Shown here one piece after another: positions 22,318 through 37,300 of a DNA stretch of 64,000 bases. The DNA is from Buxus sempervirens (lineage: Eukaryota; Streptophyta; Magnoliopsida; Buxales; Buxaceae). The notes under the pieces are model-generated. The model ran no database searches, had not been told where the DNA came from, and saw only the letters and a list, made by a program, of their open reading frames with translations. Where the stretch lies: contig OX387193.1 in NCBI GenBank assembly GCA_947561395.2, positions 2,480,001 through 2,544,000 of the forward strand. Reading direction: 5' to 3'. Both the position numbers and the translations under genes were made by a program. Position 1 is the first letter of the stretch; each line of letters starts with the position of its first letter.

Positions 22318-25300
22318 CATCTTCAAGGGCCCCACATCTACTTAGGACTAGACGTAATAGGATTGTTTCAGTCCGCGTAAAAGTTGTAAAGTTGAATCAG
22401 CATTTGTTTTCACTATTTCGTAAAAGTATGCCTAAATTTTAATTATTTTTTCAGCCATCAATAAATCTTAGATGATTCTGCATTGTATGATTAAAACCTA
22501 ATTTTTCCACGCTTAAGGCTATTTTTCAATTACTGTTCCCAATTCTCATCTTCCCTATTAACGTACTAGTTGATTTGACCTTCAGAATTTCCCATATATG
22601 TTTTTGCTTACCATGCTTTTTTCTTCTAAGGGTCTTAATCATCTTGAAATATATTTTTGATGTTTGTTTTCGTCAATTTTAATATCTTCTCTCATTTCTA
22701 TCGTTGTTTGTAGTTCTCTCTGTAGGATTTTAACCAACAAAGGGTTCGAGGGAAGGGTGTCGTAGGTTTGGAGTTGCATTATTGCCGCTTTTCTCTTTTT
22801 TTCTCTATGCGGTACCGATTCCCCCAAACACATCTGAACTCATTTCCGGTGCTAAATATTTCTGGCCTGTTCTATGGTCTTAGCTTTCAGGATACTCTTT
22901 GGTTGCCTGCTCTGCTGGACGCTGGATTTTGAAAGAGAGGACACTGCCGCGAAAGGTTTATCTCATCTCCCCCCTCCTTTTGCCCTCGGTGGGTAAGGTT
23001 TCTTGAAGGTATTTTGATTTTTACTGATTCTCTTTTTCTCTTTCAGCTTAGGTTTGAAGCTCATTACAGAGTCATCGGAAGCGTGACCAATCGGAGCATA
23101 TCCTGAGAAAACCAAAAGGTTAGCAATAATTCCGGCGGATATGATCTTTCTAACGGCATTTCCTAGGATATAGTCCTAATTTCGGCTTCGATACTTCTTC
23201 CAATCTTTTTGACCGAGATATGCCTTGAGAAAGTGGTCGAGCGTGAAGCGTGGAGCTGAGGAGTTTCATTTCGAAGAGCTGGTGAGAGGTGAGTCAAAAT
23301 TTCGTAATTGATTAGGTTGAAGTAGGTAGGTGTTTTCTTTTCATTCTTACGCTTTTTTTGCAGTTTTGGTACAAGGAATGCTGCGAGGGCGACGGTTGTG
23401 ATGGAGGGCAGAAAGTCCTCCTCGGTTGAGGATCGCAACAATTTATTTGCAGAAGATCAATAAGGTATCGGATTTTATTTATTTCACGTACTGGTCGGAT
23501 GTTCTTCACGGATTTTAACAACTGACCCATGATCTACTAACCTGATGTGTTTTTTCTCTAATGCTTTTTATTTATAAACCCCGTAATGGGATTATGTTAG
23601 TGGGCATTATTTCGGGACGAGGTATGATCAACCAACAGAGAATTCATTTTTGGGTGTTACGATTCTGTGATAAATCTTAACCTTTAAGATAAGCTCCTTG
23701 CGTGGTTTACGCAGGTACTATGAGCGATTGGATCAGAGCAATCGAATTTGGTACCATATCGGCACTTACAGGTACATATATGAATATTAGTGTATGTGTG
23801 TGAACCTCCACAAGGATAGTTAGTGAATGTGGACTAATCCCTTGTGCAATGGTTTATCAGTGTTACAACATATATCACACGAAGAACCCGGTCGCCCGTC
23901 TTGTAGGCTTGTTGGTGAGTGTATTTAGTTTTTTAATTAGTTACCGGGATGTTTGATTTCTTTTAATATTGTTCTTCTTTTTCCACGCTATCTTCCTGAT
24001 TTTGCTTGGGATTGCCTTGGAGTTTTCAGGTTCGCAAAAGGGTCTTCTTTGGCTTCTTCATTATGCTCGAGCGAGTGAGGGTTGGTATTATGATTTGGGG
24101 TAAATCTTAAATATCTGTGAGTTTCTCGTGTCCCTATTCCTTAATTTCGTATTAGGAATGTGGAAAGTTATGTTGTGAGTACATGATGGCTGATTTTCCT
24201 TTTATCAACGCTTTATAAAATAAAAGAAAGATGAGCGGATGGCTTTTGAAATAATTAAAAACTGGCAATACTTTTAAAAAATAATTTAAACGAATGCGTG
24301 GTTCATTATGCAATTGTTCTGCGGGTTGAATCGCACATTCATCGTAAGGCACACACGGAATCATCGTAGGTCCTGTAGCAAATCGCCATAGGACATGCGC
24401 TACACCGTCGTAGGCCACGCAAGACCCTAGTATAGGAAACACCATACGTTACCATAGGGCACACAGCACATCTTCAAGGGCCCCACATCTACTTAGGACT
24501 AGACGTAATAGGATTGTTTCAGTCCGCGTAAAAGTTGTAAAGTTGAATCAGCATTTGTTTTCACTATTTCGTAAAAGTATGCCTAAATTTTAATTATTTT
24601 TTCAGCCATCAATAAATCTTAGATGATTCTGCATTGTATGATTAAAACCTAATTTTTCCACGCTTAAGGCTATTTTTCAATTACTGTTCCCAATTCTCAT
24701 CTTCCCTATTAACGTACTAGTTGATTTGACCTTCAGAATTTCCCATATATGTTTTTGCTTACCATGCTTTTTTCTTCTAAGGGTCTTAATCATCTTGAAA
24801 TATATTTTTGATGTTTGTTTTCGTCAATTTTAATATCTTCTCTCATTTCTATCGTTGTTTGTAGTTCTCTCTGTAGGATTTTAACCAACAAAGGGTTCGA
24901 GGGAAGGGTGTCGTAGGTTTGGAGTTGCATTATTGCCGCTTTTCTCTTTTTTTCTCTATGCGGTACCGATTCCCCCAAACACATCTGAACTCATTTCCGG
25001 TGCTAAATATTTCTGGCCTGTTCTATGGTCTTAGCTTTCAGGATACTCTTTGGTTGCCTGCTCTGCTGGACGCTGGATTTTGAAAGAGAGGACACTGCCG
25101 CGAAAGGTTTATCTCATCTCCCCCCTCCTTTTGCCCTCGGTGGGTAAGGTTTCTTGAAGGTATTTTGATTTTTACTGATTCTCTTTTTCTCTTTCAGCTT
25201 AGGTTTGAAGCTCATTACAGAGTCATCGGAAGCGTGACCAATCGGAGCATATCCTGAGAAAACCAAAAGGTTAGCAATAATTCCGGCGGATATGATCTTT

Positions 25301-28300
25301 CTAACGGCATTTCCTAGGATATAGTCCTAATTTCGGCTTCGATACTTCTTCCAATCTTTTTGACCGAGATATGCCTTGAGAAAGTGGTCGAGCGTGAAGC
25401 GTGGAGCTGAGGAGTTTCATTTCGAAGAGCTGGTGAGAGGTGAGTCAAAATTTCGTAATTGATTAGGTTGAAGTAGGTAGGTGTTTTCTTTTCATTCTTA
25501 CGCTTTTTTTGCAGTTTTGGTACAAGGAATGCTGCGAGGGCGACGGTTGTGATGGAGGGCAGAAAGTCCTCCTCGGTTGAGGATCGCAACAATTTATTTG
25601 CAGAAGATCAATAAGGTATCGGATTTTATTTATTTCACGTACTGGTCGGATGTTCTTCACGGATTTTAACAACTGACCCATGATCTACTAACCTGATGTG
25701 TTTTTTCTCTAATGCTTTTTATTTATAAACCCCGTAATGGGATTATGTTAGTGGGCATTATTTCGGGACGAGGTATGATCAACCAACAGAGAATTCATTT
25801 TTGGGTGTTACGATTCTGTGATAAATCTTAACCTTTAAGATAAGCTCCTTGCGTGGTTTACGCAGGTACTATGAGCGATTGGATCAGAGCAATCGAATTT
25901 GGTACCATATCGGCACTTACAGGTACATATATGAATATTAGTGTATGTGTGTGAACCTCCACAAGGATAGTTAGTGAATGTGGACTAATCCCTTGTGCAA
26001 TGGTTTATCAGTGTTACAACATATATCACACGAAGAACCCGGTCGCCCGTCTTGTAGGCTTGTTGGTGAGTGTATTTAGTTTTTTAATTAGTTACCGGGA
26101 TGTTTGATTTCTTTTAATATTGTTCTTCTTTTTCCACGCTATCTTCCTGATTTTGCTTGGGATTGCCTTGGAGTTTTCAGGTTCGCAAAAGGGTCTTCTT
26201 TGGCTTCTTCATTATGCTCGAGCGAGTGAGGGTTGGTATTATGATTTGGGGTAAATCTTAAATATCTGTGAGTTTCTCGTGTCCCTATTCCTTAATTTCG
26301 TATTAGGAATGTGGAAAGTTATGTTGTGAGTACATGATGGCTGATTTTCCTTTTATCAACGCTTTATAAAATAAAAGAAAGATGAGCGGATGGCTTTTGA
26401 AATAATTAAAAACTGGCAATACTTTTAAAAAATAATTTAAACGAATGCGTGGTTCATTATGCAATTGTTCTGCGGGTTGAATCGCACATTCATCGTAAGG
26501 CACACACGGAATCATCGTAGGTCCTGTAGCAAATCGCCATAGGACATGCGCTACACCGTCGTAGGCCACGCAAGACCCTAGTATAGGAAACACCATACGT
26601 TACCATAGGGCACACAGCACATCTTCAAGGGCCCCACATCTACTTAGGACTAGACGTAATAGGATTGTTTCAGTCCGCGTAAAAGTTGTAAAGTTGAATC
26701 AGCATTTGTTTTCACTATTTCGTAAAAGTATGCCTAAATTTTAATTATTTTTTCAGCCATCAATAAATCTTAGATGATTCTGCATTGTATGATTAAAACC
26801 TAATTTTTCCACGCTTAAGGCTATTTTTCAATTACTGTTCCCAATTCTCATCTTCCCTATTAACGTACTAGTTGATTTGACCTTCAGAATTTCCCATATA
26901 TGTTTTTGCTTACCATGCTTTTTTCTTCTAAGGGTCTTAATCATCTTGAAATATATTTTTGATGTTTGTTTTCGTCAATTTTAATATCTTCTCTCATTTC
27001 TATCGTTGTTTGTAGTTCTCTCTGTAGGATTTTAACCAACAAAGGGTTCGAGGGAAGGGTGTCGTAGGTTTGGAGTTGCATTATTGCCGCTTTTCTCTTT
27101 TTTTCTCTATGCGGTACCGATTCCCCCAAACACATCTGAACTCATTTCCGGTGCTAAATATTTCTGGCCTGTTCTATGGTCTTAGCTTTCAGGATACTCT
27201 TTGGTTGCCTGCTCTGCTGGACGCTGGATTTTGAAAGAGAGGACACTGCCGCGAAAGGTTTATCTCATCTCCCCCCTCCTTTTGCCCTCGGTGGGTAAGG
27301 TTTCTTGAAGGTATTTTGATTTTTACTGATTCTCTTTTTCTCTTTCAGCTTAGGTTTGAAGCTCATTACAGAGTCATCGGAAGCGTGACCAATCGGAGCA
27401 TATCCTGAGAAAACCAAAAGGTTAGCAATAATTCCGGCGGATATGATCTTTCTAACGGCATTTCCTAGGATATAGTCCTAATTTCGGCTTCGATACTTCT
27501 TCCAATCTTTTTGACCGAGATATGCCTTGAGAAAGTGGTCGAGCGTGAAGCGTGGAGCTGAGGAGTTTCATTTCGAAGAGCTGGTGAGAGGTGAGTCAAA
27601 ATTTCGTAATTGATTAGGTTGAAGTAGGTAGGTGTTTTCTTTTCATTCTTACGCTTTTTTTGCAGTTTTGGTACAAGGAATGCTGCGAGGGCGACGGTTG
27701 TGATGGAGGGCAGAAAGTCCTCCTCGGTTGAGGATCGCAACAATTTATTTGCAGAAGATCAATAAGGTATCGGATTTTATTTATTTCACGTACTGGTCGG
27801 ATGTTCTTCACGGATTTTAACAACTGACCCATGATCTACTAACCTGATGTGTTTTTTCTCTAATGCTTTTTATTTATAAACCCCGTAATGGGATTATGTT
27901 AGTGGGCATTATTTCGGGACGAGGTATGATCAACCAACAGAGAATTCATTTTTGGGTGTTACGATTCTGTGATAAATCTTAACCTTTAAGATAAGCTCCT
28001 TGCGTGGTTTACGCAGGTACTATGAGCGATTGGATCAGAGCAATCGAATTTGGTACCATATCGGCACTTACAGGTACATATATGAATATTAGTGTATGTG
28101 TGTGAACCTCCACAAGGATAGTTAGTGAATGTGGACTAATCCCTTGTGCAATGGTTTATCAGTGTTACAACATATATCACACGAAGAACCCGGTCGCCCG
28201 TCTTGTAGGCTTGTTGGTGAGTGTATTTAGTTTTTTAATTAGTTACCGGGATGTTTGATTTCTTTTAATATTGTTCTTCTTTTTCCACGCTATCTTCCTG

Positions 28301-31300
28301 ATTTTGCTTGGGATTGCCTTGGAGTTTTCAGGTTCGCAAAAGGGTCTTCTTTGGCTTCTTCATTATGCTCGAGCGAGTGAGGGTTGGTATTATGATTTGG
28401 GGTAAATCTTAAATATCTGTGAGTTTCTCGTGTCCCTATTCCTTAATTTCGTATTAGGAATGTGGAAAGTTATGTTGTGAGTACATGATGGCTGATTTTC
28501 CTTTTATCAACGCTTTATAAAATAAAAGAAAGATGAGCGGATGGCTTTTGAAATAATTAAAAACTGGCAATACTTTTAAAAAATAATTTAAACGAATGCG
28601 TGGTTCATTATGCAATTGTTCTGCGGGTTGAATCGCACATTCATCGTAAGGCACACACGGAATCATCGTAGGTCCTGTAGCAAATCGCCATAGGACATGC
28701 GCTACACCGTCGTAGGCCACGCAAGACACTAGTATAGGAAACACCATACGTTACCATAGGGCACACAGCACATCTTCAAGGGCCCCACATCTACTTAGGA
28801 CTAGACGTAATAGGATTGTTTCAGTCCGCGTAAAAGTTGTAAAGTTGAATCAGCATTTGTTTTCACTATTTCGTAAAAGTATGCCTAAATTTTAATTATT
28901 TTTTCAGCCATCAATAAATCTTAGATGATTCTGCATTGTATGATTAAAACCTAATTTTTCCACGCTTAAGGCTATTTTTCAATTACTGTTCCCAATTCTC
29001 ATCTTCCCTATTAACGTACTAGTTGATTTGACCTTCAGAATTTCCCATATATGTTTTTGCTTACCATGCTTTTTTCTTCTAAGGGTCTTAATCATCTTGA
29101 AATATATTTTTGATGTTTGTTTTCGTCAATTTTAATATCTTCTCTCATTTCTATCGTTGTTTGTAGTTCTCTCTGTAGGATTTTAACCAACAAAGGGTTC
29201 GAGGGAAGGGTGTCGTAGGTTTGGAGTTGCATTATTGCCGCTTTTCTCTTTTTTTCTCTATGCGGTACCGATTCCCCCAAACACATCTGAACTCATTTCC
29301 GGTGCTAAATATTTCTGGCCTGTTCTATGGTCTTAGCTTTCAGGATACTCTTTGGTTGCCTGCTCTGCTGGACGCTGGATTTTGAAAGAGAGGACACTGC
29401 CGCGAAAGGTTTATCTCATCTCCCCCCTCCTTTTGCCCTCGGTGGGTAAGGTTTCTTGAAGGTATTTTGATTTTTACTGATTCTCTTTTTCTCTTTCAGC
29501 TTAGGTTTGAAGCTCATTACAGAGTCATCGGAAGCGTGACCAATCGGAGCATATCCTGAGAAAACCAAAAGGTTAGCAATAATTCCGGCGGATATGATCT
29601 TTCTAACGGCATTTCCTAGGATATAGTCCTAATTTCGGCTTCGATACTTCTTCCAATCTTTTTGACCGAGATATGCCTTGAGAAAGTGGTCGAGCGTGAA
29701 GCGTGGAGCTGAGGAGTTTCATTTCGAAGAGCTGGTGAGAGGTGAGTCAAAATTTCGTAATTGATTAGGTTGAAGTAGGTAGGTGTTTTCTTTTCATTCT
29801 TACGCTTTTTTTGCAGTTTTGGTACAAGGAATGCTGCGAGGGCGACGGTTGTGATGGAGGGCAGAAAGTCCTCCTCGGTTGAGGATCGCAACAATTTATT
29901 TGCAGAAGATCAATAAGGTATCGGATTTTATTTATTTCACGTACTGGTCGGATGTTCTTCACGGATTTTAACAACTGACCCATGATCTACTAACCTGATG
30001 TGTTTTTTCTCTAATGCTTTTTATTTATAAACCCCGTAATGGGATTATGTTAGTGGGCATTATTTCGGGACGAGGTATGATCAACCAACAGAGAATTCAT
30101 TTTTGGGTGTTACGATTCTGTGATAAATCTTAACCTTTAAGATAAGCTCCTTGCGTGGTTTACGCAGGTACTATGAGCGATTGGATCAGAGCAATCGAAT
30201 TTGGTACCATATCGGCACTTACAGGTACATATATGAATATTAGTGTATGTGTGTGAACCTCCACAAGGATAGTTAGTGAATGTGGACTAATCCCTTGTGC
30301 AATGGTTTATCAGTGTTACAACATATATCACACGAAGAACCCGGTCGCCCGTCTTGTAGGCTTGTTGGTGAGTGTATTTAGTTTTTTAATTAGTTACCGG
30401 GATGTTTGATTTCTTTTAATATTGTTCTTCTTTTTCCACGCTATCTTCCTGATTTTGCTTGGGATTGCCTTGGAGTTTTCAGGTTCGCAAAAGGGTCTTC
30501 TTTGGCTTCTTCATTATGCTCGAGCGAGTGAGGGTTGGTATTATGATTTGGGGTAAATCTTAAATATCTGTGAGTTTCTCGTGTCCCTATTCCTTAATTT
30601 CGTATTAGGAATGTGGAAAGTTATGTTGTGAGTACATGATGGCTGATTTTCCTTTTATCAACGCTTTATAAAATAAAAGAAAGATGAGCGGATGGCTTTT
30701 GAAATAATTAAAAACTGGCAATACTTTTAAAAAATAATTTAAACGAATGCGTGGTTCATTATGCAATTGTTCTGCGGGTTGAATCGCACATTCATCGTAA
30801 GGCACACACGGAATCATCGTAGGTCCTGTAGCAAATCGCCATAGGACATGCGCTACACCGTCGTAGGCCACGCAAGACACTAGTATAGGAAACACCATAC
30901 GTTACCATAGGGCACACAGCACATCTTCAAGGGCCCCACATCTACTTAGGACTAGACGTAATAGGATTGTTTCAGTCCGCGTAAAAGTTGTAAAGTTGAA
31001 TCAGCATTTGTTTTCACTATTTCGTAAAAGTATGCCTAAATTTTAATTATTTTTTCAGCCATCAATAAATCTTAGATGATTCTGCATTGTATGATTAAAA
31101 CCTAATTTTTCCACGCTTAAGGCTATTTTTCAATTACTGTTCCCAATTCTCATCTTCCCTATTAACGTACTAGTTGATTTGACCTTCAGAATTTCCCATA
31201 TATGTTTTTGCTTACCATGCTTTTTTCTTCTAAGGGTCTTAATCATCTTGAAATATATTTTTGATGTTTGTTTTCGTCAATTTTAATATCTTCTCTCATT

Positions 31301-34300
31301 TCTATCGTTGTTTGTAGTTCTCTCTGTAGGATTTTAACCAACAAAGGGTTCGAGGGAAGGGTGTCGTAGGTTTGGAGTTGCATTATTGCCGCTTTTCTCT
31401 TTTTTTCTCTATGCGGTACCGATTCCCCCAAACACATCTGAACTCATTTCCGGTGCTAAATATTTCTGGCCTGTTCTATGGTCTTAGCTTTCAGGATACT
31501 CTTTGGTTGCCTGCTCTGCTGGACGCTGGATTTTGAAAGAGAGGACACTGCCGCGAAAGGTTTATCTCATCTCCCCCCTCCTTTTGCCCTCGGTGGGTAA
31601 GGTTTCTTGAAGGTATTTTGATTTTTACTGATTCTCTTTTTCTCTTTCAGCTTAGGTTTGAAGCTCATTACAGAGTCATCGGAAGCGTGACCAATCGGAG
31701 CATATCCTGAGAAAACCAAAAGGTTAGCAATAATTCCGGCGGATATGATCTTTCTAACGGCATTTCCTAGGATATAGTCCTAATTTCGGCTTCGATACTT
31801 CTTCCAATCTTTTTGACCGAGATATGCCTTGAGAAAGTGGTCGAGCGTGAAGCGTGGAGCTGAGGAGTTTCATTTCGAAGAGCTGGTGAGAGGTGAGTCA
31901 AAATTTCGTAATTGATTAGGTTGAAGTAGGTAGGTGTTTTCTTTTCATTCTTACGCTTTTTTTGCAGTTTTGGTACAAGGAATGCTGCGAGGGCGACGGT
32001 TGTGATGGAGGGCAGAAAGTCCTCCTCGGTTGAGGATCGCAACAATTTATTTGCAGAAGATCAATAAGGTATCGGATTTTATTTATTTCACGTACTGGTC
32101 GGATGTTCTTCACGGATTTTAACAACTGACCCATGATCTACTAACCTGATGTGTTTTTTCTCTAATGCTTTTTATTTATAAACCCCGTAATGGGATTATG
32201 TTAGTGGGCATTATTTCGGGACGAGGTATGATCAACCAACAGAGAATTCATTTTTGGGTGTTACGATTCTGTGATAAATCTTAACCTTTAAGATAAGCTC
32301 CTTGCGTGGTTTACGCAGGTACTATGAGCGATTGGATCAGAGCAATCGAATTTGGTACCATATCGGCACTTACAGGTACATATATGAATATTAGTGTATG
32401 TGTGTGAACCTCCACAAGGATAGTTAGTGAATGTGGACTAATCCCTTGTGCAATGGTTTATCAGTGTTACAACATATATCACACGAAGAACCCGGTCGCC
32501 CGTCTTGTAGGCTTGTTGGTGAGTGTATTTAGTTTTTTAATTAGTTACCGGGATGTTTGATTTCTTTTAATATTGTTCTTCTTTTTCCACGCTATCTTCC
32601 TGATTTTGCTTGGGATTGCCTTGGAGTTTTCAGGTTCGCAAAAGGGTCTTCTTTGGCTTCTTCATTATGCTCGAGCGAGTGAGGGTTGGTATTATGATTT
32701 GGGGTAAATCTTAAATATCTGTGAGTTTCTCGTGTCCCTATTCCTTAATTTCGTATTAGGAATGTGGAAAGTTATGTTGTGAGTACATGATGGCTGATTT
32801 TCCTTTTATCAACGCTTTATAAAATAAAAGAAAGATGAGCGGATGGCTTTTGAAATAATTAAAAACTGGCAATACTTTTAAAAAATAATTTAAACGAATG
32901 CGTGGTTCATTATGCAATTGTTCTGCGGGTTGAATCGCACATTCATCGTAAGGCACACACGGAATCATCGTAGGTCCTGTAGCAAATCGCCATAGGACAT
33001 GCGCTACACCGTCGTAGGCCACGCAAGACACTAGTATAGGAAACACCATACGTTACCATAGGGCACACAGCACATCTTCAAGGGCCCCACATCTACTTAG
33101 GACTAGACGTAATAGGATTGTTTCAGTCCGCGTAAAAGTTGTAAAGTTGAATCAGCATTTGTTTTCACTATTTCGTAAAAGTATGCCTAAATTTTAATTA
33201 TTTTTTCAGCCATCAATAAATCTTAGATGATTCTGCATTGTATGATTAAAACCTAATTTTTCCACGCTTAAGGCTATTTTTCAATTACTGTTCCCAATTC
33301 TCATCTTCCCTATTAACGTACTAGTTGATTTGACCTTCAGAATTTCCCATATATGTTTTTGCTTACCATGCTTTTTTCTTCTAAGGGTCTTAATCATCTT
33401 GAAATATATTTTTGATGTTTGTTTTCGTCAATTTTAATATCTTCTCTCATTTCTATCGTTGTTTGTAGTTCTCTCTGTAGGATTTTAACCAACAAAGGGT
33501 TCGAGGGAAGGGTGTCGTAGGTTTGGAGTTGCATTATTGCCGCTTTTCTCTTTTTTTCTCTATGCGGTACCGATTCCCCCAAACACATCTGAACTCATTT
33601 CCGGTGCTAAATATTTCTGGCCTGTTCTATGGTCTTAGCTTTCAGGATACTCTTTGGTTGCCTGCTCTGCTGGACGCTGGATTTTGAAAGAGAGGACACT
33701 GCCGCGAAAGGTTTATCTCATCTCCCCCCTCCTTTTGCCCTCGGTGGGTAAGGTTTCTTGAAGGTATTTTGATTTTTACTGATTCTCTTTTTCTCTTTCA
33801 GCTTAGGTTTGAAGCTCATTACAGAGTCATCGGAAGCGTGACCAATCGGAGCATATCCTGAGAAAACCAAAAGGTTAGCAATAATTCCGGCGGATATGAT
33901 CTTTCTAACGGCATTTCCTAGGATATAGTCCTAATTTCGGCTTCGATACTTCTTCCAATCTTTTTGACCGAGATATGCCTTGAGAAAGTGGTCGAGCGTG
34001 AAGCGTGGAGCTGAGGAGTTTCATTTCGAAGAGCTGGTGAGAGGTGAGTCAAAATTTCGTAATTGATTAGGTTGAAGTAGGTAGGTGTTTTCTTTTCATT
34101 CTTACGCTTTTTTTGCAGTTTTGGTACAAGGAATGCTGCGAGGGCGACGGTTGTGATGGAGGGCAGAAAGTCCTCCTCGGTTGAGGATCGCAACAATTTA
34201 TTTGCAGAAGATCAATAAGGTATCGGATTTTATTTATTTCACGTACTGGTCGGATGTTCTTCACGGATTTTAACAACTGACCCATGATCTACTAACCTGA

Positions 34301-37300
34301 TGTGTTTTTTCTCTAATGCTTTTTATTTATAAACCCCGTAATGGGATTATGTTAGTGGGCATTATTTCGGGACGAGGTATGATCAACCAACAGAGAATTC
34401 ATTTTTGGGTGTTACGATTCTGTGATAAATCTTAACCTTTAAGATAAGCTCCTTGCGTGGTTTACGCAGGTACTATGAGCGATTGGATCAGAGCAATCGA
34501 ATTTGGTACCATATCGGCACTTACAGGTACATATATGAATATTAGTGTATGTGTGTGAACCTCCACAAGGATAGTTAGTGAATGTGGACTAATCCCTTGT
34601 GCAATGGTTTATCAGTGTTACAACATATATCACACGAAGAACCCGGTCGCCCGTCTTGTAGGCTTGTTGGTGAGTGTATTTAGTTTTTTAATTAGTTACC
34701 GGGATGTTTGATTTCTTTTAATATTGTTCTTCTTTTTCCACGCTATCTTCCTGATTTTGCTTGGGATTGCCTTGGAGTTTTCAGGTTCGCAAAAGGGTCT
34801 TCTTTGGCTTCTTCATTATGCTCGAGCGAGTGAGGGTTGGTATTATGATTTGGGGTAAATCTTAAATATCTGTGAGTTTCTCGTGTCCCTATTCCTTAAT
34901 TTCGTATTAGGAATGTGGAAAGTTATGTTGTGAGTACATGATGGCTGATTTTCCTTTTATCAACGCTTTATAAAATAAAAGAAAGATGAGCGGATGGCTT
35001 TTGAAATAATTAAAAACTGGCAATACTTTTAAAAAATAATTTAAACGAATGCGTGGTTCATTATGCAATTGTTCTGCGGGTTGAATCGCACATTCATCGT
35101 AAGGCACACACGGAATCATCGTAGGTCCTGTAGCAAATCGCCATAGGACATGCGCTACACCGTCGTAGGCCACGCAAGACACTAGTATAGGAAACACCAT
35201 ACGTTACCATAGGGCACACAGCACATCTTCAAGGGCCCCACATCTACTTAGGACTAGACGTAATAGGATTGTTTCAGTCCGCGTAAAAGTTGTAAAGTTG
35301 AATCAGCATTTGTTTTCACTATTTCGTAAAAGTATGCCTAAATTTTAATTATTTTTTCAGCCATCAATAAATCTTAGATGATTCTGCATTGTATGATTAA
35401 AACCTAATTTTTCCACGCTTAAGGCTATTTTTCAATTACTGTTCCCAATTCTCATCTTCCCTATTAACGTACTAGTTGATTTGACCTTCAGAATTTCCCA
35501 TATATGTTTTTGCTTACCATGCTTTTTTCTTCTAAGGGTCTTAATCATCTTGAAATATATTTTTGATGTTTGTTTTCGTCAATTTTAATATCTTCTCTCA
35601 TTTCTATCGTTGTTTGTAGTTCTCTCTGTAGGATTTTAACCAACAAAGGGTTCGAGGGAAGGGTGTCGTAGGTTTGGAGTTGCATTATTGCCGCTTTTCT
35701 CTTTTTTTCTCTATGCGGTACCGATTCCCCCAAACACATCTGAACTCATTTCCGGTGCTAAATATTTCTGGCCTGTTCTATGGTCTTAGCTTTCAGGATA
35801 CTCTTTGGTTGCCTGCTCTGCTGGACGCTGGATTTTGAAAGAGAGGACACTGCCGCGAAAGGTTTATCTCATCTCCCCCCTCCTTTTGCCCTCGGTGGGT
35901 AAGGTTTCTTGAAGGTATTTTGATTTTTACTGATTCTCTTTTTCTCTTTCAGCTTAGGTTTGAAGCTCATTACAGAGTCATCGGAAGCGTGACCAATCGG
36001 AGCATATCCTGAGAAAACCAAAAGGTTAGCAATAATTCCGGCGGATATGATCTTTCTAACGGCATTTCCTAGGATATAGTCCTAATTTCGGCTTCGATAC
36101 TTCTTCCAATCTTTTTGACCGAGATATGCCTTGAGAAAGTGGTCGAGCGTGAAGCGTGGAGCTGAGGAGTTTCATTTCGAAGAGCTGGTGAGAGGTGAGT
36201 CAAAATTTCGTAATTGATTAGGTTGAAGTAGGTAGGTGTTTTCTTTTCATTCTTACGCTTTTTTTGCAGTTTTGGTACAAGGAATGCTGCGAGGGCGACG
36301 GTTGTGATGGAGGGCAGAAAGTCCTCCTCGGTTGAGGATCGCAACAATTTATTTGCAGAAGATCAATAAGGTATCGGATTTTATTTATTTCACGTACTGG
36401 TCGGATGTTCTTCACGGATTTTAACAACTGACCCATGATCTACTAACCTGATGTGTTTTTTCTCTAATGCTTTTTATTTATAAACCCCGTAATGGGATTA
36501 TGTTAGTGGGCATTATTTCGGGACGAGGTATGATCAACCAACAGAGAATTCATTTTTGGGTGTTACGATTCTGTGATAAATCTTAACCTTTAAGATAAGC
36601 TCCTTGCGTGGTTTACGCAGGTACTATGAGCGATTGGATCAGAGCAATCGAATTTGGTACCATATCGGCACTTACAGGTACATATATGAATATTAGTGTA
36701 TGTGTGTGAACCTCCACAAGGATAGTTAGTGAATGTGGACTAATCCCTTGTGCAATGGTTTATCAGTGTTACAACATATATCACACGAAGAACCCGGTCG
36801 CCCGTCTTGTAGGCTTGTTGGTGAGTGTATTTAGTTTTTTAATTAGTTACCGGGATGTTTGATTTCTTTTAATATTGTTCTTCTTTTTCCACGCTATCTT
36901 CCTGATTTTGCTTGGGATTGCCTTGGAGTTTTCAGGTTCGCAAAAGGGTCTTCTTTGGCTTCTTCATTATGCTCGAGCGAGTGAGGGTTGGTATTATGAT
37001 TTGGGGTAAATCTTAAATATCTGTGAGTTTCTCGTGTCCCTATTCCTTAATTTCGTATTAGGAATGTGGAAAGTTATGTTGTGAGTACATGATGGCTGAT
37101 TTTCCTTTTATCAACGCTTTATAAAATAAAAGAAAGATGAGCGGATGGCTTTTGAAATAATTAAAAACTGGCAATACTTTTAAAAAATAATTTAAACGAA
37201 TGCGTGGTTCATTATGCAATTGTTCTGCGGGTTGAATCGCACATTCATCGTAAGGCACACACGGAATCATCGTAGGTCCTGTAGCAAATCGCCATAGGAC